Positions 1-6,542 of a stretch of DNA of 14,746 bases are shown piece after piece; within the stretch, counting starts at the first letter, position 1, and each line of letters begins with the position of its first letter. Source of the stretch: Treponema sp. (GTDB lineage Bacteria > Spirochaetota > Spirochaetia > Treponematales > Breznakiellaceae). The stretch spans positions 1 through 14,746 of the forward strand of contig JAITLF010000386.1 in NCBI GenBank assembly GCA_031278025.1. The letters run 5' to 3'. The position numbers and the translations under genes are program-made. A model generated the notes under the pieces. The model searched no databases. It saw nothing but the letters and a program-made list of their open reading frames with translations, and was not told the DNA's origin.

Positions 1-363
1 CTGCGCAGATCTATGCTCAAGTCCCAGTTCTGTGGTGAGGCCAACAGTTCGAAGGCTCTTTGCCACAAAAGCTATTTCTTCGGCGGCCAGTTCCTCAAAA
101 TCTAGGTGAAGCTGCCCATACAGGTCTTGGTTAAGCTGCTGGGTGATTGCCTTTATTTCTCCAGCAACACGGCTATACTGTTTCTTGGTATCGATAGTTT
201 TTGTCCGGCGTATCAGGGTTTTTATGTTGTCGTTGGCCACGTCTAGAATTCCCAAAAGTCGCGTTGCTTCCCCAGCGCTGTAGCGCATCAGCCGAGTAGC
301 GTGGCGCAGATATAGGTCCGCTAAGGTTCCGGAAGGGCCGCCGTCTTGGTCAGAGACTATCAT
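1..363 (-). CDS. Phage protein, probable head morphogenesis (MuF/gp7-like) N-terminus, partial
   Basis: The reading frame starts at the ATG at 363 and stays open for 121 codons to the window edge, so only the N-terminus is seen. It begins MIVSDQDGGPSG and continues as a charged, helical region (for example RHATRLMRYSAGEATRLLGILD) with no recognisable catalytic motif. The ATG overlaps the stop codon of the small membrane protein upstream (ATGA), which points to translational coupling. In phages with DUF4055 portal-like proteins the next large gene downstream is often a minor head or head-morphogenesis protein, and the helical N-terminus fits. That assignment rests mainly on position and general resemblance. 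It could equally be another virion structural protein. The gene itself is well supported by the overlap and by the long open frame. Confidence 0.5.
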   Translation of the reverse strand, partial: MIVSDQDGGPSGTLADLYLRHATRLMRYSAGEATRLLGILDVANDNIKTLIRRTKTIDTKKQYSRVAGEIKAITQQLNQDLYGQLHLDFEELAAEEIAFVAKSLRTVGLTTELGLEHRSAQ

Positions 364-581
364 CGGTTGTTTCTCGTTCTCCTTGTCAGAGCAAGCAGGA
401 GAAGCGCCAGCAGCAGTATAAGTGCCGCACCCAGGGGTATCCAAAGAGGCGACAGTACCCATACCCAGGACCAGCTAATAAGTCCGGTACCTTTCAGGGT
501 GATGAATACGACTGCCAGCACGCCGCACAAGCCCATCCCTTGAGCGCGGTCCTGTCTATACCAACGGTCCCTATACTTCAT
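360..581 (-). CDS. Small phage membrane protein (Fragile-X-F-like), two TM helices
   Basis: This 73-residue protein has a basic N-terminus (MKYRDRWYRQDR), a hydrophobic helix at about residues 16-30, a Trp-rich turn (SWSWVWVLSPLW, about 36-47), a second helix at about 48-66, and a basic tail (TRRTRNNR). The pattern of an LK-TG turn, then W-S-W-x-W-V, then S/A-P-L-W, is that of the small phage and prophage proteins annotated as transmembrane Fragile-X-F proteins, whose function is unknown. It overlaps both neighbours by ATGA junctions (578-581 and 360-363), so all three genes are likely translated from one message. A holin-like role is conceivable, but nothing in the sequence shows it. Confidence 0.75.
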   Translation of the reverse strand: MKYRDRWYRQDRAQGMGLCGVLAVVFITLKGTGLISWSWVWVLSPLWIPLGAALILLLALLLLALTRRTRNNR

Positions 582-1168
582 ACGCCCCCCTCCCCATCCG
601 GGCCATAGGAACCGCTGCGGTCCCCCTCAAGGGCTTCCACAAATTGCTCAAAACTCATGCCCTCAGAGAGCTTCCCGTTCTGTTTTAAGGTGTTGAACCA
701 CGCAATCCGGGGAACTTCGTTCTGCTGCCGAGCGGTGAGCATCACCGATAGAATCTGTGCGGAAGCCTCCGCATAATTAAAGTGGGTATTAAGTTCGTAG
801 GACCACCCATCAACCTCCGAGTCTGGTATACCGTTCCACCGAGCCATGAGCCGCACCGCACGAGTGATCCGGTCGCTCATATTCCGGGCAAAAGCCCCGA
901 GCACGCCGCTTTCCGAGGCCCGGTGTATCTGGGCCACCTCTGCGGTTTCCACCCCTTTCTTTTCCGCGCCTATAGCCTGGATACCTAGTTTGGCCATACG
1001 GTCCAGGCAGGCGTTCAGAGCCTGCAAGAGTTGCCCAAGCCCGGCCCCGGTGAACTCCAGGTACTTGACCTTTACCGTCTTATCGCCGCCATGGAGAAAC
1101 AGGAACGAAGACCCGCCGAGTTGCACATCTACGGGTTTACCGGTTTTCTCGTCTTGCGGCTGGGCCAT
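578..1168 (-). CDS. C-terminal fragment of DUF4055 phage portal-like protein
   Basis: The 196 residues match the C-terminal part of DUF4055 proteins, which occupy the portal position in many tailed phages. Visible family landmarks are KYLEFTGAGL (residues about 35-44), the ETAEVAQIHRASES segment (about 74-87) and the ELNTHFNY segment (about 124-131). Family members are usually more than 400 residues, so over half of the protein is missing. The frame continues upstream of the ATG at 1168 to 1228, reading PPLSANGLHF and PTPVAEN, which still fits the family. It then stops at TAG (1229-1231), and no family-like sequence is visible further upstream. The ATG at 1168 is therefore probably not the ancestral start. 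The best reading is an N-terminally truncated remnant of a prophage. The stop overlaps the start of the next gene as ATGA. Confidence 0.75.
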   Translation of the reverse strand: MAQPQDEKTGKPVDVQLGGSSFLFLHGGDKTVKVKYLEFTGAGLGQLLQALNACLDRMAKLGIQAIGAEKKGVETAEVAQIHRASESGVLGAFARNMSDRITRAVRLMARWNGIPDSEVDGWSYELNTHFNYAEASAQILSVMLTARQQNEVPRIAWFNTLKQNGKLSEGMSFEQFVEALEGDRSGSYGPDGEGGV

Positions 1169-1372
1169 ATTTTCCGCTACCGGCGTAGGAACTCCGGTGA
1201 AGTGCAGGCCGTTGGCGGAGAGCGGAGGCTAGGGAGGAAGAGCGAAAAGGCGGGAACAGCGGGCTTGCCGGAGAGTAATGGTGATCGAATGGGAAAGACC
1301 TGCGCAAGGGATATATTCCTTTTCAAAAACGATTAATTCGACAGTCTCGTTATGTGCCGTTTTGCTACTCCA

Positions 1373-2299
1373 TTATTTTCGTTTTTCCAAAATTTCCCAA
1401 AACCAGTCATTTACTGCAATTTTCTGATCCTCAAAAGTTTCACAATTAACTATATCGTTTAAATCAAGAGAGCCTAAAGCCCATTCATCTTCTCCTTCTG
1501 CTTTTAGACACTCCACAATATCTTCATCCAATATTTCGGTCCATATCGCTCCATCTTTTTCTCCACCTATTCCCATCCATATTAATCTTTCATCGTCTTT
1601 TTTTATATACCATCCAATATACCCTTTTTTAGGGGATATACTTAGTGATGTGAGTGAATACAATTCATCATAGTCATCTGGCCACGCTTCAACCATTAAT
1701 TTATTTAATGTATTAAAACTACTAACGGAAATTAGTGCCATCAAATCATCTTCATTAAGTTTTATTGAACCCATTCCTTTTTCCTCCAAATATTTTGCAA
1801 AATTTGCCACTACAAAATCATCTGACGCATTTATTATGCTGTATACCTTCGACCAAAGAATTCTGTTCTCAGGCTTTTTTATTTTAAGTACTCTTTTTGA
1901 TAACAAATATACATTCTGAACATCTGGAATTCCTTCATAATACTCTATTTGCTTTAGTTCCTTTCCATTTCTTTTATACATATTTAAAGGTGAATTTATT
2001 TTAACTTCAATAATAGTCTTTATCGTTTTATATTTAATCAGAATATCAACTATAACTTTAGTATCATGATGAGATAATCTTTGTTGAGTATAGAATTCTA
2101 AATTATCAAAATCAACTTTATTTCTGAACCCAAATTCATACAAGATCTTTTCCAAAATTGGAGAATTGTTATATTTCAAATAATTCAATAGAAATACAAA
2201 CAACTCCGTGGTATAATCTTCCAATTTATCCTGACGTTTTCGTATATTTACAAATGAGTAATTATCTTTCATCCTTATTACCGTCTCCTTATCTTTCAT
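1373..2299 (-). CDS. PD-(D/E)XK nuclease-like protein, candidate defence gene
   Basis: This 308-residue protein has the layout of the PD-(D/E)XK (PDDEXK_4-like) nuclease superfamily. An early acidic helix, EDYTTELFVFLL, carries E32. The core strand VIVDILI carries D85, the next strand IIEVK carries E98 and K100, and a following KQIEYYE helix supplies Q117. These are the expected metal-binding and catalytic positions, so DNA cleavage is the likely activity. The C-terminal half (about 170-308) is unrecognised and acidic. Base composition is strikingly AT-rich compared with both sides, which indicates recent acquisition. It is alone, between a phage remnant and the peptidase operon. The start is uncertain. 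The ATG at 2299 has no obvious Shine-Dalgarno; the ATG at 2272 has AAGGAG (2285-2290) twelve bases upstream and would remove nine residues. A restriction or abortive-infection role is inference. Confidence 0.8.
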   Translation of the reverse strand: MKDKETVIRMKDNYSFVNIRKRQDKLEDYTTELFVFLLNYLKYNNSPILEKILYEFGFRNKVDFDNLEFYTQQRLSHHDTKVIVDILIKYKTIKTIIEVKINSPLNMYKRNGKELKQIEYYEGIPDVQNVYLLSKRVLKIKKPENRILWSKVYSIINASDDFVVANFAKYLEEKGMGSIKLNEDDLMALISVSSFNTLNKLMVEAWPDDYDELYSLTSLSISPKKGYIGWYIKKDDERLIWMGIGGEKDGAIWTEILDEDIVECLKAEGEDEWALGSLDLNDIVNCETFEDQKIAVNDWFWEILEKRK

Positions 2300-2422
2300 T
2301 GATAGTGATCTACAAAATATCCGACTACTACGCCAAATGAAGCCCCTTTATAGTAATATAATGAATTACGTCCGCGCCGGTTTTTCCCTCACCTTACTTT
2401 ATGAACCACCTTTATTTTATCT

Positions 2423-2450
2423 ATCATACTGTTTCTTAATTTGTCAACAA
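2423..2450 (-). promoter_or_regulatory. Putative promoter of the nuclease gene
   Basis: Read on the minus strand, TATGAT (2423-2428) has TTGTTG (2445-2450) sixteen bases upstream, and a consensus TTGACA overlaps at 2442-2447 but at only 13 bases. The site lies in AT-rich DNA about 120 bases before the start codon. It is a plausible sigma-70 promoter, but AT-rich DNA gives such matches by chance. Confidence 0.35.
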
Positions 2451-2499
2451 TATTTTAAAATAAATTCGAAAAGTTTCTCCTAACATGCCCGCATCCGCA

Positions 2500-2540
2500 T
2501 CCCCCGCGCCGGTACGAGAGGCCGCTGGGGGACCTTTTTT
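2500..2540 (+). terminator. Possible rho-independent terminator in the 2300-2639 gap
   Basis: TCCCC and GCG pair with CGC and GGGGA across 2500-2532, with one mismatch, and CCTTTTTT follows at 2533-2540. The orientation is plus, yet both neighbouring genes are on minus, so it may end stray transcription from the left or be a relic. Apart from this and the nuclease promoter I see nothing in 2300-2639. The AT-rich composition ends at about 2490. Confidence 0.4.
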
Positions 2541-2639
2541 CATTCCCCTTCTGTACCGCAGGTTTTGTCCTTTTTAAGGGTATATTTATACGGATACACT
2601 ATATATGGGGGAGTCCAAAAACTGAAATTTTTAACCGCC

Positions 2640-3509
2640 TCATTCCCTGCATAGCTCGCAGGCAAACCGTACTACCCGGATGAAGTTTTCCGGAGTAAGC
2701 CGGCGGATGCTGTCCGCCGGGCTGTTAAGTGTGCGCCAGGTTTCGGGGATAAACTGCCTGAAAGGGAGAGTCGCTTCCCGGCTTACCAGGGCCTCCGCAA
2801 AGCCGCTCTTGTGCCTGAGCGCGGCAAGCCGGGCGGCCTCATGGCCGGGAAGTACCGTTATGGTTAGTGCGGCTACGCCGGCCCGGAGAAAGCCCGCGTC
2901 GTCCGAAAATGGGGTGGGGGCAAGAAGCACTTTCTCCATGATGAGATACTGACAGGTTTTTAGCGCGTGATTCCGCAGCCCTTGAACCTGCTGCCTGGTT
3001 CTGGCTATCCCCATGCCTTCTTCGTCCTTCATAAGATGATCGGTGATGGTGGAAATGACGAGGGTGTCCCCCGCGCCGCAGGCGTCAAAGATGTAAAAGC
3101 GATTTTTCCCCAGCCCGGCATTCCGCAGGGAGCGCGCCAGGGTGTAGGAACCCTGGTTCCGTAGGCCTTCGCCCGGTGAAAGCTCCTCTTTGTCGGTGAA
3201 AATGATAAGCCAGTTTCCGTTTCCCTTTTCCCTAAGCTTTAGGGCCGTTTCGGTAAGAATGAAGACGGCGGCGCTGTTGTCGTTGGCACCGGGACTGCCC
3301 GCCGTCCGGTCATAGTGGGCGACGAGGACAGGTTTGGGCGGCCCCGCCGCTCCGTATCCCTGGGGAAACACAAAGACATGGCGGTTTCCCGCGATGTCTG
3401 CAGTTCTGTGGGGTAGGCGGGCGTCTTCAAGGAGGGAGATGAGGATGCCCAGACGATCCGCTCCGGGGGCGATAAATTCCCTGAAACGGCCATAGGGCCT
3501 GGTTTTCAC
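2640..3509 (-). CDS. M28-family aminopeptidase-like protein
   Basis: This 289-residue protein has the fold signature of M28 zinc peptidases. HYD carries H65 and D67, GANDNSAAV carries D77, DKEE carries the catalytic and ligand pair E108/E109, and FDACG carries D142. In the last family block, normally H-T/S-P-x-D, the sequence reads LNSPADS with N262 where the final metal-binding histidine is expected. It may therefore bind only one metal or be altered in activity. No signal peptide is visible, so it probably acts in the cytoplasm. The start is GTG (3507-3509), overlapping the pdxY stop as GTGA, so translation is likely coupled to pdxY. The substrate is unknown; M28 enzymes usually trim N-terminal residues from peptides. 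Confidence 0.8.
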   Translation of the reverse strand: MKTRPYGRFREFIAPGADRLGILISLLEDARLPHRTADIAGNRHVFVFPQGYGAAGPPKPVLVAHYDRTAGSPGANDNSAAVFILTETALKLREKGNGNWLIIFTDKEELSPGEGLRNQGSYTLARSLRNAGLGKNRFYIFDACGAGDTLVISTITDHLMKDEEGMGIARTRQQVQGLRNHALKTCQYLIMEKVLLAPTPFSDDAGFLRAGVAALTITVLPGHEAARLAALRHKSGFAEALVSREATLPFRQFIPETWRTLNSPADSIRRLTPENFIRVVRFACELCRE

Positions 3510-4363
3510 TGTAGCTGCATTGCCTCAAAGGAAAGATGGGGGGCTGCCAGTTCGTTCTGCGCGTGGATGAGGAGGAGTTCCCGGCTTTCCGCCATGTACG
3601 TGGCTTCCATAATGCCGAAGATGGACGCTGCGGTAAGCTCCAGGGTGCGCTTGATGTCCCGCGTTTCCAGATAGCGGGACAGGAAGATGGCGGTGGTAAC
3701 GTCCCCGGACCCGGCCATGCCCGCGCCGAAGGGGAGTTCCGGGGTACGGATGCGGTAAACCGACGAGCCGTCGGAAGCCAGCATGTCGATGTGGTTTTCC
3801 GGGGCGTCGTCTCCCCGGTAACTGGTAACCAGCACTACTTGGGGACCCATGGCGTGGAGCGCCGCGACGGCCCTGCGGGCTTCCTCCAGCCGTGCGGTTT
3901 TGATCGTCGTAAGCGCCTCAAGCTCGAACTGGTTGGGGGTTACGATGTCCGCCAGGGGGACTACCTGGTTCTTGAAGATCGCCGGTATGCCGGGCTTAAC
4001 GTAAAACCCCCGTCCCACATCGCCCATGACCGGATCGCAGCAGTAGAGGGCCGTGGGAGCGGCCTTGCGCACCCGGCCTACGGCGTCCACTACCGCCTGG
4101 CCCACCGCCGCGTCTCCCATATAGCCTGAAAGAATCGCCTCGCATTGGCCGAGGACCCCCCGGTCGGCGATGCCTTCCACCAGTTCTCCCGCAAGGTCCG
4201 TTTCCAGGACCCTGCCGCGCCAGGCGCCGTAGCCGGTGTGATTGGAAAATTCCACCGTGTTGATGGCCCAGACCTCCCGGCCCAGGCGCTGAAGGGGAAA
4301 AACCGCCGCGCTGTTCCCCGCATGTCCGTACACGACATGGGATTGAATGGATAAAATTGCCAT
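3506..4363 (-). CDS. pdxY: Pyridoxal kinase (PdxY-type)
   Basis: This enzyme phosphorylates pyridoxal with ATP to pyridoxal 5'-phosphate, the B6 salvage step, in the cytoplasm. At 285 residues it is full length for PdxY. The N-terminal substrate-binding block ILSIQSHVVYGHAGNSAA is nearly canonical, followed by NTVEFSNHTGYG (35-46), CDPVMGD (109-115), TPNQFE (142-147) and the ribokinase-fold anion hole with catalytic base GSGD (218-221). The start at 4363 is supported by GGAGG nine bases upstream. It lies 73 bases after the ParB-like gene and overlaps the peptidase gene by GTGA. A hairpin sits in the gap before it. PdxY rather than the related PdxK or ThiD is indicated by the N-terminal block. 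Confidence in the function is high. Confidence 0.95.
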   Translation of the reverse strand: MAILSIQSHVVYGHAGNSAAVFPLQRLGREVWAINTVEFSNHTGYGAWRGRVLETDLAGELVEGIADRGVLGQCEAILSGYMGDAAVGQAVVDAVGRVRKAAPTALYCCDPVMGDVGRGFYVKPGIPAIFKNQVVPLADIVTPNQFELEALTTIKTARLEEARRAVAALHAMGPQVVLVTSYRGDDAPENHIDMLASDGSSVYRIRTPELPFGAGMAGSGDVTTAIFLSRYLETRDIKRTLELTAASIFGIMEATYMAESRELLLIHAQNELAAPHLSFEAMQLQ

Positions 4364-4402
4364 TGTTTGTTGGCCTCCGTAATGTAATTAACCCGGTATT
4401 TC

Positions 4403-4435
4403 CACCGGTAAGTACCGCAGGTACAACCGCCGGTG
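4403..4435 (-). promoter_or_regulatory. Two-part hairpin ahead of pdxY
   Basis: CACCGG (4403-4408) pairs with CCGGTG (4430-4435). Inside it GTACC (4412-4416) pairs with GGTAC (4420-4424) around a GCA loop. It begins one base after the ParB-like stop codon and lies 40 bases before the pdxY start. No U-tract follows on the minus strand, so a classical terminator is unlikely. An mRNA-processing or attenuating element, or a simple repeat, is possible. Confidence 0.4.
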
Positions 4436-4436
4436 C

Positions 4437-5369
4437 TTATCGCTTAAACCGCCGGGAATGATTGAATAAACGGTTCAGAAAGGCTGCCAGGAAGGGCAGG
4501 AGTTTCCCGCGGGTCTGGCCGTATTTGACCCTGAAATCCCTTGCCGCGTCGGACAGCGAATAATGAACCCCATACTTTTTCTTCAGAAAGTCCCAGTGTT
4601 TCACCAGCCACACATACAGATCGCTTGCCGTCCGGTCAGGAAACTGAACCAGCAGCCATTCTTTCCTGATGATGCTGATTATCGGCTCGTAAACTTCGGC
4701 ATACCAGGAGACCAGCGCCGTTTCAAAGGGGATTTCCCCGGCGACATTTTGGTTCATAAAGTATTTATGCCCCAGGATGTGGTTGTAGATCGTATCATAC
4801 TGGCCGGGGATGCTAAAGTCCAGGTCCCGGCAGCCTGAGAGTTCCCCAAACCGGGTCTTTTCGTAGAACAGCTTCTTCTCATACTGAATGACCGCCATCC
4901 GCAAATCTTCTGCAGTCATGGAGGGGGTAATGGAAATTTCCGTGGACAGGCTGGTAACCTCCGCGTCGATGATTTCCACCCCCTGGGTCCTGGCTACGGA
5001 CACCCGGTGGTTCCCGTCCCGAACAAAGTAGACCCCGCCTATCTCGTAGAGCTGAATAGACGGCAGGATGATATCCTTGATGCGGGCTTCATCTACCCGT
5101 GTCCAGCGGGCTTTAAGATGATCCGCGTTGGGAAGGAAAAATTTGTTGAAATCCCGGTAACGGCCCTCGCTCCCGACGATGAGGTTGATAGGCACCATCT
5201 GCATACCCCGGTAGGTTTCGTTTTTGGGTTTAAGGATTTCTTTAACATCGTATAACGAAAGGAGCTTGTTTCGGTCGGTATTCAGAAAATGTTGAATCTG
5301 AGAAAGGAGCGCCCTTCCTCTGGCCCGGTTAAAATCTTCCGAGGCCTGCATCTTTGCGGGATCAGTCAT
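4437..5369 (-). CDS. ParB-like nuclease-fold domain protein
   Basis: The start at 5369 (MTDPAKMQAS) is chosen over an in-frame ATG at 5435. It follows GGAG at six bases and overlaps the preceding gene by only 8 bases, whereas the upstream start would extend 74 bases into it. The product has 310 residues. Residues about 60-130 form a ParB/sulfiredoxin-like domain, with GSEGRYRDF (67-75) and the box VRDGNHRVSVA, whose GNHRV is at 119-123. This is the type found in putative transcriptional regulators rather than chromosome-partitioning ParB, and no helix-turn-helix is evident. The C-terminal half is helical and unrecognised, ending in a basic tail (HSRRFKR). It lies directly downstream of a metallophosphoesterase and upstream of pdxY. 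ParB-like domains can bind or hydrolyse CTP, but that activity is not shown here. The molecular role is unknown. Confidence 0.8.
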   Translation of the reverse strand: MTDPAKMQASEDFNRARGRALLSQIQHFLNTDRNKLLSLYDVKEILKPKNETYRGMQMVPINLIVGSEGRYRDFNKFFLPNADHLKARWTRVDEARIKDIILPSIQLYEIGGVYFVRDGNHRVSVARTQGVEIIDAEVTSLSTEISITPSMTAEDLRMAVIQYEKKLFYEKTRFGELSGCRDLDFSIPGQYDTIYNHILGHKYFMNQNVAGEIPFETALVSWYAEVYEPIISIIRKEWLLVQFPDRTASDLYVWLVKHWDFLKKKYGVHYSLSDAARDFRVKYGQTRGKLLPFLAAFLNRLFNHSRRFKR

Positions 5370-6057
5370 GAAGCTCCTCCGGTAGAGGACGGCCGTTGTT
5401 TGGACCGGTATCAATGACATAGTGGCTGTAGGCATTCACCACCAGGGTATCCCGGTATTTGGTAGCCCGGACATCCGAAAGGTTATAGAGGTGTATATGC
5501 CCGTGGATTAAGTATTTGGGCTTAAAGACCTCCATGAACCACCGGAACGCCTTAAACCCCTGGTGGCAGGGATCGCTTTTATCATGAATTCCCAAAGGCG
5601 AAGCATGGGTCAGGAGTATGTCCAGGTAGCGCCCCCGGAAAATCCGGTTTATCAGCAGCCAGGGGATGAGCTTGACGATGGCCCACCGCATCTGAAAATC
5701 GGTGTATTGATTCTCCCCCCGGTTGTATCGCTTAGAGCCGCCAAGCCCGGTTACGATAAGCCCCCCCTCCCGATGTACCTTAAAGCCGACATGAACGGCC
5801 CCTGAACCGTAACGCGAATAGATTACATCGTTCCAGATGATGCGGTCCTTACTGGTATCATAATAACGGTATTCCTCCAGGTTATGGTTGCCAAAGACGA
5901 ACAGGAGGGGCTTATTAAGCGAAGAAACAATGAATTCCAGATAATCCATGGGCAGATCCCCAGCGCTCAGGACAAGATCAACATCCGCGAACCGGTCTTT
6001 GATACTGGAAGAATAAACGAGGGGATCAATTTGATCCGATACACAGAGAATTTTCAT
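5362..6057 (-). CDS. Calcineurin-like metallophosphoesterase
   Basis: This 231-residue protein carries the metallophosphoesterase motifs in order: SDQ (7-9, metal ligand D8), AGDLP (GD at 33-34), GNHN (56-59), LTHASP (H151) and the C-terminal HGHIH (185-189). Motif I is normally D-x-H, but here D8 is followed by Q9 and I10, so the usual histidine ligand is absent. A D-x-x-D-P-L-x-Y-S variant occurs in a cytoplasmic subfamily of unknown substrate. No signal peptide is visible. The start codon is ATG at 6057, with only weak ribosome-binding sequence ahead of it. The stop overlaps the ParB-like gene by 8 bases, which argues that the two proteins work together. Substrate (phosphodiester or phosphomonoester) cannot be told from sequence. 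Confidence 0.85.
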   Translation of the reverse strand: MKILCVSDQIDPLVYSSSIKDRFADVDLVLSAGDLPMDYLEFIVSSLNKPLLFVFGNHNLEEYRYYDTSKDRIIWNDVIYSRYGSGAVHVGFKVHREGGLIVTGLGGSKRYNRGENQYTDFQMRWAIVKLIPWLLINRIFRGRYLDILLTHASPLGIHDKSDPCHQGFKAFRWFMEVFKPKYLIHGHIHLYNLSDVRATKYRDTLVVNAYSHYVIDTGPNNGRPLPEELHD

Positions 6058-6085
6058 CCCGATAACTTATATCCCAGCGGTTTGC

Positions 6086-6125
6086 TGCATGCTCATGCAT
6101 AAACGCTTCAACACGCGTCGAAGCG
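6086..6125. promoter_or_regulatory. Palindrome and hairpin upstream of the phosphoesterase
   Basis: TGCATG (6086-6091) and CATGCA (6094-6099) form a palindrome with a 2-base gap, 28 bases upstream of the phosphoesterase start. Next to it CGCTTC (6104-6109) pairs with GAAGCG (6120-6125). Either could be an operator for the minus-strand operon. No regulator is identified. Confidence 0.3.
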
Positions 6126-6140
6126 CTGCCGGCCTTACCG

Positions 6141-6167
6141 CTAAACGTACGCGGAGCGTGCGCTTAG
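6141..6167. repeat. Near-perfect 12-bp inverted repeat
   Basis: CTAAACGTACGC (6141-6152), loop GGA, and GCGTGCGCTTAG (6156-6167) pair along 12 positions with one mismatch and one G-T wobble. No T-tract follows on either strand, so it is not an obvious terminator. It lies between divergent genes and next to the GC-rich repeat block, and it may be part of the same dispersed element. Confidence 0.55.
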
Positions 6168-6220
6168 TGTGGTTAAAATTAAACCCCCGGCATAATTTTT
6201 GTCAAGCAAATACGCGCTTC

Positions 6221-6319
6221 CGGGGGGCCCCTGGTCCCCCAGCAGGGGTCCGGGGGCGGCGCCCCCGGCGGGGTTCGGGGCGGAGCCCCGCGAAGTGCGG
6301 GAGGCGCCTCCCGCGCCGC
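6221..6319. repeat. GC-rich block of four stacked inverted repeats
   Basis: Four adjacent hairpins are visible. CCCCTG (6228-6233) pairs with CAGGGG (6243-6248). CCGGGGGC (6250-6257) pairs with GCCCCCGG (6261-6268). CGGGGC (6276-6281) pairs with GCCCCG (6285-6290). GCGGGAGGC/GCCTCCCGC (6297-6314) is a perfect 18-bp palindrome. The block is almost pure G and C and directly abuts the 21-bp array. It resembles REP-like intergenic repeats seen in many bacteria. Apparent reading frames through it are artefacts of the composition. Confidence 0.75.
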
Positions 6320-6487
6320 GGAAAACGTTTCCGGCGCCATGGAAAACGTTTCCGGCGCCATGGAAAACGTTTCCGGCGCCACGGAAAACATTTTCAGCGT
6401 CATGGAAAACATTTTCGGCGTCATGGAAAACGTTTCCGGCGCCACGGAAAACATTTTCGGCGTCATGGAAAACATTTTCGGCGGCAC
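6320..6487 (+). repeat. 21-bp tandem array, eight units, two alternating variants
   Basis: Eight contiguous 21-bp units are present. Variant A is GGAAAACGTTTCC followed by GGCGCCAT or GGCGCCAC. Variant B is GGAAAACATTTTC followed by GGCGTCAT. The order is A A A' B B A' B B', where A' ends in CAC. Units 3-5 (6362-6424) and 6-8 (6425-6487) are near-identical 63-bp blocks, so a trimer was duplicated. Each unit keeps an internal inverted repeat: GGAAA with TTTCC in A, and GAAAA with TTTTC in B. Because 21 is a multiple of three and the units hold no stop, several frames stay open. In one frame the units read MENVSGA and MENIFGV and run on into the transporter frame. A ninth, decayed unit may start at 6488. 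Confidence 0.9.
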
Positions 6488-6542
6488 GGGAGGCGCTACC
6501 CAAGGACACCCCGTTCTACGCGCCCGCCGTGAGTGCGCAGGA

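Noticed and set aside
5370..5435. Longer start for the ParB-like protein
   Set aside because: It would overlap the phosphoesterase gene by 74 bases and adds a non-conserved tail. The ATG at 5369 has GGAG six bases upstream.
6320..6487. CRISPR array
   Set aside because: The 21-bp units are directly contiguous with no unique spacers, and there are no cas genes.
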